NCBI GenBank assembly: GCA_023150275.1
Contig: JAKLLG010000010.1
Span: 62,001 to 126,000 of the forward strand
Length of the DNA stretch: 64,000 bases
Source: Rhodocyclaceae bacterium
GTDB taxonomy: Bacteria > Pseudomonadota > Gammaproteobacteria > Burkholderiales > Rhodocyclaceae
Direction of reading: 5' to 3'
The position numbers were made by a program, and so were the translations under genes. The notes beneath the pieces are model-generated. The model saw nothing but the letters and a program-made list of their open reading frames with translations, was not told the origin of the DNA and searched no databases. Each line of letters begins with the position of its first letter. The first letter of the stretch is position 1. Below, piece by piece: positions 1 to 8,142 of this stretch.

Positions 1-889
1 GGCGCGATACGAAGCCGCCGCCGCCCAGCGTGTAGTTGCCGACGATCAGCGCATAGAAATCAGGATCGCCGCGCTTGAGCGCGGGCAAGCCGAGGTGGAT
101 ATGCGCTTGCGCGGCCGGGTGCGGCAGATGGACTTCGGCGAACTTCGGCAAGCTCACCTCGGCGGTGGCGGGCAGCTTCTCGCCCGCCGGCAAGGCCGCC
201 GTCAGCTGCTGTGCCAGCGCCTCGGCCTCGCGCCGCGAAAGCGCACCAACGATGGTTACTGCGGCAGCGCGTGCGACGTAGTGCGTGGCGTGAAAGCTGC
301 GCAGGTCGTCGACGCTGATCGCTGAAAGACTTTCCGCGGTCGGCTGACTGCCGTAGGGATGGGTGCCGTAGAGTCCGCTCCAGAACGCGCGGGAGGCAAT
401 CGTCTCCGGCCGCGTCAAGGCCTCGCGCAACGCAGCGAGCGTGCGCGCACGCTCGCGTTCGAACACCTCGCCGGGGAAGCGTGGCTCGGCAATGACCTGA
501 CGCATGATCTCGAAGGCCGCGGCGCGCTTGTCGGCGTCGGCCAGCGTACGCAGGCTGACGCTGGCGCGGTCGGTATCGGCGCCACCGCCGAGACGGGCAC
601 CCAGATCGGCCAGCCGCTCCGCGATGGCGCTTTCGTCCATGTCGCCCGCCCCGAGATCCATCAGGCCACGGGTCAGCTGGGCCAGGCCAGCCCTGTCCAC
701 GGGATCGCGCGCGGCCCCCGCCGCGAAATCGACCTGCACATCAATGATCGGCAAGGTGCGCGTCTCGACGAAATAGACCCGTGCCCCACTGGGCGAGACC
801 CAGTGCTCGATCTTGACCGCGGCATGCGTCAGCGGTGTCGCCAGCAGCAACACCAGTGCCAGGAAGCGTTTGATCGTGTTCATGTTCAT
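1..889 (-). CDS. M16 family peptidase-like subunit, periplasmic, C-terminus cut by window edge
   Basis: Reading leftward from an ATG at 889 (a second ATG lies at 883), the frame stays open to the window edge, about 296 codons. The start gives a signal peptide (MNMNTIKRFLALVLLLATPLTHA), so the product is exported. The body matches the pitrilysin M16 fold, including a GLAQLTRGLMDLG stretch where active members have HxxEH, and a glycine-rich LGGGGFVSR loop near the cut end. The zinc motif is absent, which is typical of the non-catalytic partner of two-gene M16 systems (processing-protease-like or PqqF-like heterodimers). It follows the catalytic subunit at 901-2262 with an 11-base gap, so the two are surely co-transcribed. 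Substrate unknown. The missing zinc motif is seen directly; the partner role is inferred from family and order. Confidence 0.85.
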   Translation of the reverse strand, partial: MNMNTIKRFLALVLLLATPLTHAAVKIEHWVSPSGARVYFVETRTLPIIDVQVDFAAGAARDPVDRAGLAQLTRGLMDLGAGDMDESAIAERLADLGARLGGGADTDRASVSLRTLADADKRAAAFEIMRQVIAEPRFPGEVFERERARTLAALREALTRPETIASRAFWSGLYGTHPYGSQPTAESLSAISVDDLRSFHATHYVARAAAVTIVGALSRREAEALAQQLTAALPAGEKLPATAEVSLPKFAEVHLPHPAAQAHIHLGLPALKRGDPDFYALIVGNYTLGGGGFVSR

Positions 890-900
890 TGCGGCGATTC

Positions 901-2262
901 TCAGTGACGGGTTGCGAAGCCGCGGCGTGGTGCCGACGACAGGGGTTGCGGGTCGAGCACACCGATGGTCAGGCCGTCATCGACAAAATAACGTCGGGCA
1001 ACGGCCTGCACCTGCTCGGCGGTGACCGCCTTCAGTTTTTCGATGATGCGATCGCCGCTGGTATAGGGCAGTCCGACCGCCTCCAGCTGGCCGATTTCCA
1101 TCGCCTGCGCAAACATCGAATCCAGCTTGTACACCTCGCCGGCAACCAGTTGCGCCTTGGCCCGCGCCAGTTCCTCGGCGCTCACACCGTCGTTCTGCAC
1201 GCGCGCGATCTCGGCACGCAGTCCTGCCTCCATCTCGGCTACCGTCTTCCCGTCCGACGGGGTGCCAACAAGGTAGAACATGCCCGGCCCGCGCGCCGAC
1301 GAGTCGTACTCGGCGCCGGCCGAAACCGCCAGCCGCTGCTCGCGCACCAGATGCTTGCTGAAACGCGCCGCGCCATGCCCGGAGAGCACGGCGCCGAGCA
1401 TCTCCAGCGCATACGGATCGAGATCCTTCTCGACGTCGCGGATCACCGGCGCGCGATAGCCCATGATCAGTACCGGCAACTCCGCCGGCGCCTTGACGCT
1501 GACGCGCCGGACACCGGCCTGCGCCGGCTCGTCCTGTGGCTTGCGCAACGGCAGCGCGCGCGGTTTCAAACCCCCGTAGTGCTTCTCGGCGGCACGAAAC
1601 ACCGCCTTGTGATCGACATCGCCAACGACCACGACGTAGGCGTTGTTCGGTACGTACCAGCGCTCATACCAGTCGCGCGCGTCCTGCACGGTCATGTTCT
1701 CGAGATCGTTCATCCAGCCGATGATCGGCACGCGATAGGGGTGCGCCTTGAAGGCGACCGCATTCATCGCCTCGAACATCAGCGCCTGCGGCTGGTCGTC
1801 GGTGCGCAGGCGGCGCTCTTCCATGACCACCTTGATCTCCTGCTCGAACTCGTTCGCGGCGAGCGTCAGGTGGCGCATGCGATCGGCCTCGAGCGCCATC
1901 ATGTCCTCCAGCTTCTCCTTCGGTACCTGCTGGAAATAGGCGGTGTAATCGCGGCTGGTAAAGGCGTTGTCGCGGCCGCCGGCGGCCGCCACGCGCTTGT
2001 TGAATTCACCCGGGCCCACCGAGGGCGTACCCTTGAACATCATGTGTTCGAGCACATGCGCAACGCCGGTGGTGCCATTGGTTTCGTCCATCGAGCCGGC
2101 GCGGTACCAGACGAAATGGACGGCGGTCGGCGCCCGCCGGTCCTCCTTGACAATGACGCGCAGGCCATTGCCCAGCTTGTGTTCGAACGGATTGGCCGAC
2201 GCCGGAACCGCGGCGGTGGCCAGCAACAACCCCAGAAGCGGGGCTACGAGGTGTCTTCGCAT
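901..2262 (-). CDS. M16 family zinc metallopeptidase, periplasmic catalytic subunit
   Basis: The product has 453 residues. The start at 2262 is chosen because it gives a clean signal peptide (MRRHLVAPLLGLLLATAAVPASA); longer readings run into the ftsY promoter region. The zinc-binding inverzincin motif HVLEH is at residues 69-73, and the expected downstream glutamate lies in the EIKVVMEERR segment. The R/Y-type substrate pocket sits in the C-terminal domain. This is the active half of a two-gene M16 protease, with the inactive half directly downstream. Neighbouring Proteobacteria place this pair divergently from ftsY, as here. The true peptide substrate is not known for most of these pairs. 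Confidence 0.93.
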   Translation of the reverse strand: MRRHLVAPLLGLLLATAAVPASANPFEHKLGNGLRVIVKEDRRAPTAVHFVWYRAGSMDETNGTTGVAHVLEHMMFKGTPSVGPGEFNKRVAAAGGRDNAFTSRDYTAYFQQVPKEKLEDMMALEADRMRHLTLAANEFEQEIKVVMEERRLRTDDQPQALMFEAMNAVAFKAHPYRVPIIGWMNDLENMTVQDARDWYERWYVPNNAYVVVVGDVDHKAVFRAAEKHYGGLKPRALPLRKPQDEPAQAGVRRVSVKAPAELPVLIMGYRAPVIRDVEKDLDPYALEMLGAVLSGHGAARFSKHLVREQRLAVSAGAEYDSSARGPGMFYLVGTPSDGKTVAEMEAGLRAEIARVQNDGVSAEELARAKAQLVAGEVYKLDSMFAQAMEIGQLEAVGLPYTSGDRIIEKLKAVTAEQVQAVARRYFVDDGLTIGVLDPQPLSSAPRRGFATRH

Positions 2263-2403
2263 GATGATCGATGGCTTCTGATAGAATTTTCGACAGTTTG
2301 CAGGGGGAACGCCGGTCAGACCGATGCTGCAGGCATCGGGCGGCAATCTTAACACCGCCCCCGCTCCCCTCCCGAATACGACCATCTAGAGACCCCGTTC
2401 CGC

Positions 2404-3375
2404 ATGTTTGGTTTCCTGAAGAAGCCCTCTGCCGAGACAGAGGCCGCCCCCGAGATCAAGGGCGCCGCACCGACCTGGCGCGAACGCCTGAAGGCCGGCC
2501 TTTCCCGTACCCGCGCCCAGTTCGGCGGCAAAATCAAATCGTTGTTCGCCCGAGGCAAGGTCGACGACGAGATGCTCGAAGAGCTGGAAGCGCTGCTGCT
2601 GACCAGCGACATCGGCATCGAGGCGACCGAACACCTGCTCGCAGAGCTGAAGCGACGCGCCAAGGAACACAAGCTGGAGTCGCCGGAGGCGATCCAGCAA
2701 GCGCTCGCCGATGCCCTGCACGACCTGCTGAAGCCGCTGGAAGCGCCACTCAATGTGGAGAGACACAAGCCCTTCGTGATCATGATCGCGGGCATCAACG
2801 GCGCCGGCAAGACGACGTCGATCGGCAAGCTCGCCAAGTATTTCCAGACACATGGCAAATCGGTGCTGCTCGCCGCCGGCGATACCTTCCGCGCCGCCGC
2901 CCGCGAGCAGTTGATGACCTGGGGCGAGCGCAACGGCGTCACCGTGATCGCGCAGGAGTCGGGCGACCCCGCCGCTGTCATCTTCGATGCGATCGGCGCG
3001 GCCAAGGCACGCGGCATCGACATCGTGCTTGCGGACACCGCCGGCCGGCTGCCGACCCAGCTGCACCTGATGGAGGAAATCGCGAAGGTACGGCGCGTGA
3101 TCCAGAAGGCAGAGCCGAGCGGCCCGCATGAGACCCTGCTCGTGCTCGATGCGAACATCGGCCAGAACGCGCTGATGCAGGTCAAGGCCTTCGACAAGGC
3201 CATCCACGTCACCGGCCTCGTCGTCACCAAGCTTGACGGCACCGCCAAGGGCGGCGTACTCGCGGCAATCGCCCGGCAATGCCCGAAGCCGGTGCGCTTC
3301 ATCGGCGTCGGCGAAGGCATCGATGACCTGCGCCCCTTCGTCGCCCGCGATTTCGTGGACGCGATGTTTGAATGA
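2404..3375 (+). CDS. ftsY: Signal recognition particle receptor FtsY
   Basis: This SRP receptor GTPase targets nascent inner-membrane proteins to SecYEG. The 323 residues contain an N-terminal helical N domain (about 30-110) and the G domain: P-loop GINGAGKTT at about 130-138, DTFRAAA, DTAGRLPTQ, and TKLDGTAKGG near the end. The acidic membrane-binding A domain is very short compared with the E. coli protein, which is usual in betaproteobacteria. It is the first gene of the ftsY-ftsE-ftsX-rpoH run. No clear Shine-Dalgarno sequence precedes the ATG. A 112-base gap separates it from ftsE. Confidence 0.98.
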   Translation: MFGFLKKPSAETEAAPEIKGAAPTWRERLKAGLSRTRAQFGGKIKSLFARGKVDDEMLEELEALLLTSDIGIEATEHLLAELKRRAKEHKLESPEAIQQALADALHDLLKPLEAPLNVERHKPFVIMIAGINGAGKTTSIGKLAKYFQTHGKSVLLAAGDTFRAAAREQLMTWGERNGVTVIAQESGDPAAVIFDAIGAAKARGIDIVLADTAGRLPTQLHLMEEIAKVRRVIQKAEPSGPHETLLVLDANIGQNALMQVKAFDKAIHVTGLVVTKLDGTAKGGVLAAIARQCPKPVRFIGVGEGIDDLRPFVARDFVDAMFE

Positions 3376-3487
3376 ACCGCCTTCTCCTCATCGCTCTTCT
3401 CCCCGCTGAAGGGGGTGATTACGGTTCGGCAACGGCACGGCCTCCACTGGACAACATCCTGCCGCGCTGGCGCGGCCTGGCGACGGC

Positions 3488-4138
3488 ATGATCAGCTGTT
3501 CCGGCGTCGGCAAGCGCTATCCGGGCGGGCTCACCGCACTGGAAAACGTGAGCTGCGACATCGCGGCGGGCGAAATGGTGTTCATCACCGGCCATTCCGG
3601 CGCTGGAAAATCGACGCTGGTTCGCCTGATTGCCGCCATCGAGCGGCCCACCGCCGGCGGCATCGTCGTCAATGGCCAGAACCTGGCCGCCCTGCGGGAC
3701 AATGCGCTGCCCTATCTCAGACGCAACCTCGGGCTGATCTTTCAGGACCAGAAGCTGCTGTTCGATCGCAACGCGCTGGAAAATGTACTGTTGCCACTCG
3801 CGATCGTCGGCACGCCACCACGTGAAGCGACGCGGCGCGCCCAGGCCGCGCTCGACAAGGTCGGCCTGCTCGAACGCGCGCGCGCCAACCCGATCGCCCT
3901 CTCCGGCGGCGAACAGCAGCGCCTGGCAATCGCACGCGCCGTCGTGAACCGGCCGGCGATCCTGCTGGCCGATGAACCGACTGCGAATCTCGACGAGGAA
4001 TCGGCGGAGCACATCCTCGGCATCTTCCGCGAATTCCATCAGGTCGGCGTGACCGTGCTCGTCGCGACGCATGCCGTTCCCGCCAGCGCCGCCGGCGCCC
4101 GCGAGATTCGTCTCGCGCGCGGAGGGCTCGCCGCATGA
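3488..4138 (+). CDS. ftsE: Cell division ABC transporter ATPase FtsE
   Basis: This is the ATPase of the FtsEX complex, which activates peptidoglycan hydrolases at the divisome from the cytoplasmic side. The 216 residues show Walker A GHSGAGKST at 35-43, signature LSGGEQQ at 138-144, and Walker B ILLADE at 158-163, with full family length. The stop codon overlaps the ftsX start (ATGA at 4135-4138), so translation is coupled to its membrane partner. Confidence 0.97.
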   Translation: MISCSGVGKRYPGGLTALENVSCDIAAGEMVFITGHSGAGKSTLVRLIAAIERPTAGGIVVNGQNLAALRDNALPYLRRNLGLIFQDQKLLFDRNALENVLLPLAIVGTPPREATRRAQAALDKVGLLERARANPIALSGGEQQRLAIARAVVNRPAILLADEPTANLDEESAEHILGIFREFHQVGVTVLVATHAVPASAAGAREIRLARGGLAA

Positions 4139-5028
4139 ACGCCTGGCTCAACCAGCACCGGCTCGCCTTCCGCGACGCCTGGCGGCGACTTTTCGCCGCC
4201 CCCCTCGGCACCCTGCTATCGCTGGTGGTGATCGGTATCGCGCTGACGCTGCCGGCCGCCGGCTGGCTGCTGATCGACAACCTGCAGCGGGCGGCCAGCG
4301 CGGCTGCCGGCACGCAGCAGATCAGCGTATTCATGGCGCTCGACGCCGACCGCAAGGCAAGCGACGAAATCGCGGCGCGCCTGAAGGCCGCACCACCCGG
4401 TACCTGGCGCTTTGTTCCGCGCGACGAGGCACTGAAGCAATTGCAGGGCGGCGCCCGCATGGCCGACCTGATCGCCGGCCTGCCACGCAACCCGCTGCCG
4501 GATGCTTTCGTGATCGAACCCAACGACACCGCACCGGCGGCGATGGAAGCCTTGGCCAGGACCATCGGCGGTTGGCCGAAGGTCGCCCACGTGCAGCTCG
4601 ATGCCGCATGGACAAAACGCTTCGACGCACTCCTGCGCATCGGCCGACTGATCGTCGGCCTGCTGGCGACGGTTTTCGCCACCGGGCTGGTACTCGCGAC
4701 CTTCAACACCATTCGCCTGCAGATTCTTGCGCATGCCGCCGAAATCGAGGTCGCCCGGCTGATCGGTGCCACCGATGGCTGGATCCGGCGGCCATTCGCC
4801 TACTACGGCGCGCTGCAGGGCGCACTCGGCGCGCTGCTTGCGATCGCCCTTCTGGCGGCCGGAAAGGCGCTGCTCGATCCGCTGGTCAGCGAACTGGCCC
4901 TGCTCTACGGCGCCAGCTTCGCCCTGCGCGGCGTGTCGGCAACGCTGGCGCTGCAGCTGACGCTGATCGGCGCCACGCTCGGCTGGCTGGGCGCCCTGTT
5001 GTCCGTCAGAATGAGCCTAAAGGGCTGA
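4135..5028 (+). CDS. ftsX: Cell division protein FtsX
   Basis: FtsX is the membrane subunit of FtsEX. The 297 residues contain four predicted transmembrane segments: one near residues 22-45 and three in the C-terminal FtsX/MacB-like permease domain (roughly 170-290). A periplasmic loop between the first and second segments is the region that recruits hydrolase activators. The start overlaps the ftsE stop. It is followed by the rpoH regulatory region. Confidence 0.96.
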   Translation: MNAWLNQHRLAFRDAWRRLFAAPLGTLLSLVVIGIALTLPAAGWLLIDNLQRAASAAAGTQQISVFMALDADRKASDEIAARLKAAPPGTWRFVPRDEALKQLQGGARMADLIAGLPRNPLPDAFVIEPNDTAPAAMEALARTIGGWPKVAHVQLDAAWTKRFDALLRIGRLIVGLLATVFATGLVLATFNTIRLQILAHAAEIEVARLIGATDGWIRRPFAYYGALQGALGALLAIALLAAGKALLDPLVSELALLYGASFALRGVSATLALQLTLIGATLGWLGALLSVRMSLKG

Positions 5029-5049
5029 TCCATTGAACCTTTTCTTTTG

Positions 5050-5076
5050 TTAGCACTCTACAGGCGCGAGTGCTAA
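5050..5076. promoter_or_regulatory. Perfect CIRCE operator (HrcA site) upstream of rpoH
   Basis: TTAGCACTC at 5050-5058, nine spacer bases, then GAGTGCTAA at 5068-5076. This matches the CIRCE consensus at all 18 arm positions. HrcA is the known CIRCE-binding heat-shock repressor. The right arm contains the extended -10 of the likely rpoH promoter, so HrcA binding would block initiation. It lies 36 bases before the rpoH ATG. Confidence 0.95.
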
Positions 5077-5079
5077 AAT
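5071..5079 (+). promoter_or_regulatory. Likely extended -10 of the rpoH promoter
   Basis: TGCTAAAAT at 5071-5079 has the TGn extension plus a TAAAAT hexamer. No good -35 is found at 16-18 bases, which fits an extended -10 promoter. It overlaps the right arm of the CIRCE operator. The rpoH ribosome-binding site AGGAGG follows at 5097-5102. Confidence 0.6.
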
Positions 5080-5112
5080 TAGTTTGACCCCATTACAGGA
5101 GGACAACGCCCC

Positions 5113-5961
5113 ATGACGAATGCTCTGGCTCTCCCGATGCCCAGCGCGGTCGGCAACCTGGATGCCTACATCCAGGCGGCGAACCGTTTTCCGATGCTTT
5201 CCGAAGCGGAGGAGACGGCGCTTGCCCGCCGCTTCCGCGACGACGAAGATCTCGACGCGGCGCGCCAGTTGGTGCTTTCGCACCTGCGCCTCGTAGTGTC
5301 GATAGCCCGTGGCTACCTCGGCTACGGCCTGCCGCACGCCGACCTGATTCAGGAAGGCAACATCGGCCTGATGAAGGCCGTGAAGCGTTATGATCCGGAC
5401 CGGGGCGTGCGGCTGGTGTCCTTCGCCATTCACTGGATCAAGGCCGAGATTCACGAGTACGTGCTGAAAAACTGGCGGCTGGTGAAGGTCGCGACCACGA
5501 AAGCCCAGCGCAAGCTGTTCTTCAACCTGCGCAGCATGAAGCCGGGCAGCGAGGCGCTGTCACCCAGGCAGACGCTGGAAGTGGCGCAACAGCTCGGCGT
5601 CAAGCCCGAGGAAGTCACCGAGATGGAAACCCGGCTCGGCGGTCACGACCTCGCGCTCGAAGCAAATGACGACGAAGACGAGAAATTCGCGCCGATCGCC
5701 TGGCTGGCCGACAGCCGCAGTGAGCCAACACAGGTGCTGGAAGCGCGCGAGTACGACTGCTTGCAAAGCGATGGCCTGACAGCTGCACTCGCCGGCCTCG
5801 ACGAGCGCAGCCGGCGCATCGTCGAAGCACGCTGGCTGGCCGACGGCGAAGCGGCGACGCTGCACGAACTCGCTGCCGAGTTCGGCGTTTCCGCCGAGCG
5901 CATCCGTCAGATCGAGGCGAAGGCCCTGCAGAAAATGAAGGGGCTGCTCAGCGCGCGCTGA
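5113..5961 (+). CDS. rpoH: RNA polymerase heat-shock sigma factor sigma-32
   Basis: RpoH directs transcription of heat-shock chaperones and proteases. The 282 residues contain sigma region 2 (DLIQEGNIGLMKAV at about 78-90), the diagnostic RpoH box QRKLFFNLR at 132-140, and a region 4 helix-turn-helix near the C-terminus (GVSAERIRQIEAKAL). A strong AGGAGG ribosome-binding site supports the ATG at 5113. A perfect CIRCE element directly upstream puts this regulator under HrcA, so the two heat-shock circuits appear stacked. A strong terminator follows. Confidence 0.98.
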   Translation: MTNALALPMPSAVGNLDAYIQAANRFPMLSEAEETALARRFRDDEDLDAARQLVLSHLRLVVSIARGYLGYGLPHADLIQEGNIGLMKAVKRYDPDRGVRLVSFAIHWIKAEIHEYVLKNWRLVKVATTKAQRKLFFNLRSMKPGSEALSPRQTLEVAQQLGVKPEEVTEMETRLGGHDLALEANDDEDEKFAPIAWLADSRSEPTQVLEAREYDCLQSDGLTAALAGLDERSRRIVEARWLADGEAATLHELAAEFGVSAERIRQIEAKALQKMKGLLSAR

Positions 5962-6008
5962 CCCCCTCGGTGCCGCGCGCTGCAGGCACCGGAAACCTGG
6001 CCATACTG

Positions 6009-6032
6009 ACGCGGCCCCCGGGCCGCGTTTTT
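6009..6032 (+). terminator. Rho-independent terminator after rpoH
   Basis: ACGCGGCC at 6009-6016 pairs with GGCCGCGT at 6021-6028 around a four-base loop, followed by a T run ending at 6032. It lies 48 bases after the rpoH stop and closes the ftsY-rpoH unit. Confidence 0.9.
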
Positions 6033-6404
6033 CTTGCCATTCTGGCAGGCGCCGGAAATGGCGCAATCTACAATATATTTTCCTCGTCTCCCATCCCGAG
6101 AGCACTACGGACAATTTAATCGATTGGCGCCGTTTGCACGATTTTCGGAACACATGGCCTGACGCCATTGTTCACTGCAACAAACCCACCTACCAGAAGC
6201 TCCGGCGAGCCGCCCCGACTCGCTTGACGGAGGCGTTCGCAAAAATGCCGCAGCGCACCAGATTCAAAAATTTTGTCATTTTCAATCATGACGTTACAAG
6301 CAAGTTTTCTGTTGCACCAGGGTATGCGCTTGTTTAAACTGGATTCGTAATTTGATTTACATCAAATATCGGCGGGCAGCAGAGTTTCTCTAACGGAGGG
6401 GACG
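6033..6404. other. Intergenic region upstream of the cytochrome oxidase operon
   Basis: About 370 bases, clearly more AT-rich than the flanking genes, with no convincing coding frame. A 67-codon open frame at 6134-6337 has no ribosome-binding site and no family-like sequence. The region holds a perfect FNR-type box at 6352-6365 and, just before the next gene, a GGAGGG ribosome-binding site. The oxidase promoter must lie here, but I cannot fix its hexamers. Confidence 0.7.
6352..6365. promoter_or_regulatory. FNR/Anr-type box upstream of the oxidase operon
   Basis: TTGAT at 6352-6356, TTAC spacer, ATCAA at 6361-6365: an exact match to the FNR-family consensus TTGATnnnnATCAA. It is centred about 46 bases before the first gene of the operon. 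Such a position close to the start suggests oxygen-responsive control, more likely repression than class II activation, but the transcription start is not known. Confidence 0.85.
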
Positions 6405-6887
6405 ATGGCGCTGATGGTCAGACAGACCCTGGCCGGGCAGACATGGGTGGCGCAGCCCAACCGGGCGCTGTCGCCGGCGCAGACCCGTGCGCTGCTGCTT
6501 GCCGCCGCAGGCATCAGCGGCGGCATCGCCAGCGGCTTTGCCATCGCCGGTGCATGGCCGGTGCTCCCCTTTGCCGGCATCGAGATCGGCGCACTCTGGG
6601 CGGCTCTGCGGCACCTTCGCCGCCATGCCGACGACGAGGAAAGCCTTGAAGTCACCGACCGTCAGGTCATTGTCTCCCGCAGCATCGCCGGCCGCCGTGA
6701 GCGCCACGAATTCATCCGCTACTGGACCCGTCTGCGCGTCGACCATGCGCCGGACACTGGCGGCGGCCGCCTCTATCTCCGCTCGCACGGACGCGAGGTG
6801 GAGATCGGGCAACTGCTGACGGATGCACAAAAACAAGCACTCGCCGCGGAACTCAGGACACAACTGGGCGCAGCGCAGGAGAGATAA
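6405..6887 (+). CDS. DUF2244 membrane protein of the cytochrome oxidase operon
   Basis: The 160-residue product has two hydrophobic segments at about residues 26-64 followed by a soluble domain (EVTDRQVIVSR... WTRLRVDH), the pattern of the DUF2244 family. The exact function is unknown. In betaproteobacteria and alphaproteobacteria this gene sits next to coxB, and a role in oxidase assembly is presumed. GGAGGG precedes the ATG. It is the first gene after the FNR-type box and ends 36 bases before coxB. Confidence 0.85.
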   Translation: MALMVRQTLAGQTWVAQPNRALSPAQTRALLLAAAGISGGIASGFAIAGAWPVLPFAGIEIGALWAALRHLRRHADDEESLEVTDRQVIVSRSIAGRRERHEFIRYWTRLRVDHAPDTGGGRLYLRSHGREVEIGQLLTDAQKQALAAELRTQLGAAQER

Positions 6888-6923
6888 AAGACGCAGCACC
6901 CCGACACCAACGGAGGAGGGAAC

Positions 6924-8132
6924 TTGAAGACGAACCCACGCTTCGCGCGGACACGACCGCGCACCGCGGCACCGGCTCGCCTGCTGGCAACCGCCGCATC
7001 CGGCCTGCTCGCACTGCTGCCGGCCAGCGCCCTGGCCGACTACACCTGGAACTTCCCGACGCCGGTGACACCGATCGCCCGCGACACGCTGAAGATCCAC
7101 AACGAATTCATGATCATCATCGGCATCCTGTTTGCGGCGGTGTTCGCGATCATGATCTATTCGATGATCAAGCACCGGAAGAGCGTCGGCCATGCGCCGG
7201 CGAAATTCACCGGACCGACCGGCACCCTCCAGTGGATCTGGGCACTCGTTCCCTTCGCCATCCTGCTCTTCATCGACTTCGTGATCATGGGCATCCCGGC
7301 CTACCACGCGGTGGTCGACATGGAAGACACCAAGACCAAGGCCGACATGGTGCTCAAGGTCACCGGGATGCAGTGGAAATGGCAGTACGAATATCCGGAA
7401 TCGGGCGTCAGGTTCATCAGCACGATGTCCACCCCGCGCGACCAGATCGCCAACAAGGAGGCCAAGGGCGAGCACTACCTGCTCGAGGTCGATAACGAGG
7501 TGGTGCTGCCGGTCGGCAAGAAGGTACGGATCCTGCTGACGGCGACCGATGTCATCCACACCTGGTGGGTGCCGCAGTTCGGCGTCAAGCGCGATGCCGT
7601 TCCCGGCTTCCTGCGCGAGACCTGGGTCAAGATCGAGGAGCCGGGCATCTATCGCGGCCAGTGCGCCGAGCTGTGCGGCAAGGACCACGGTTTCATGCCG
7701 GTGGTCGTGCGCGCCGTACCGGAACCCGAGTACGCTGCCTGGATCGAGAAGAAGAAAGGCGAACTCGCTGAAGCGGCGGCCGGTGCCGACAAGACCTGGA
7801 GTAAGGACGAATTGCTGGCCAAAGGCAAGGACGTCTACGAAGCCCAGTGCGCGGTCTGCCACCAGCCCGACGGCAAGGGCATGCCGCCGGCGTTCCCGGC
7901 GCTCGCCGGCAGCAAGATCGTCACGGGTCCGCTGCTCTCGCCGGAAGGCAAGCTCCTGAAGGACAGCCATGTCGATCGCGTGCTGAACGGCAAGGAAGGC
8001 ACCGCGATGCAGGCGTTCAAGAACACGCTGAACGACGTCGAGCTCGCCGCCGTCATCACCTACGAGCGCAACGCGCTCGGCAACTCGAAGGGCGACCTGA
8101 TCCAGCCCGCCCAGATCAAGGCTTTGCGCTAG
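6924..8132 (+). CDS. coxB: Cytochrome c oxidase subunit II with fused cytochrome c domain
   Basis: Subunit II takes electrons from cytochrome c through the CuA centre and passes them to subunit I. The start is TTG, supported by GGAGGAGGG at 6912-6920. In order: signal peptide to about residue 38; two transmembrane helices (about 62-81 and 104-124); the CuA cupredoxin domain with H212, C247, E249, C251, H255 and M258; and a C-terminal class I cytochrome c domain with CAVCH at 309-313. The fused heme domain makes this a caa3-like variant. The stop is 10 bases before coxA. Confidence 0.97.
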   Translation: MKTNPRFARTRPRTAAPARLLATAASGLLALLPASALADYTWNFPTPVTPIARDTLKIHNEFMIIIGILFAAVFAIMIYSMIKHRKSVGHAPAKFTGPTGTLQWIWALVPFAILLFIDFVIMGIPAYHAVVDMEDTKTKADMVLKVTGMQWKWQYEYPESGVRFISTMSTPRDQIANKEAKGEHYLLEVDNEVVLPVGKKVRILLTATDVIHTWWVPQFGVKRDAVPGFLRETWVKIEEPGIYRGQCAELCGKDHGFMPVVVRAVPEPEYAAWIEKKKGELAEAAAGADKTWSKDELLAKGKDVYEAQCAVCHQPDGKGMPPAFPALAGSKIVTGPLLSPEGKLLKDSHVDRVLNGKEGTAMQAFKNTLNDVELAAVITYERNALGNSKGDLIQPAQIKALR

Positions 8133-8142
8133 GAGGCCAGGC

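Noticed and set aside
889-2352. Long plus-strand open frame antisense to the M16 peptidase gene
   Set aside because: It is a shadow in GC-rich DNA: no family-like sequence, no ribosome-binding site, and the minus strand encodes a complete peptidase with a signal peptide and zinc motif.
6134-6337. 67-codon frame in the gap before the oxidase operon
   Set aside because: No ribosome-binding site, no domain, and AT-rich composition unlike the coding regions.
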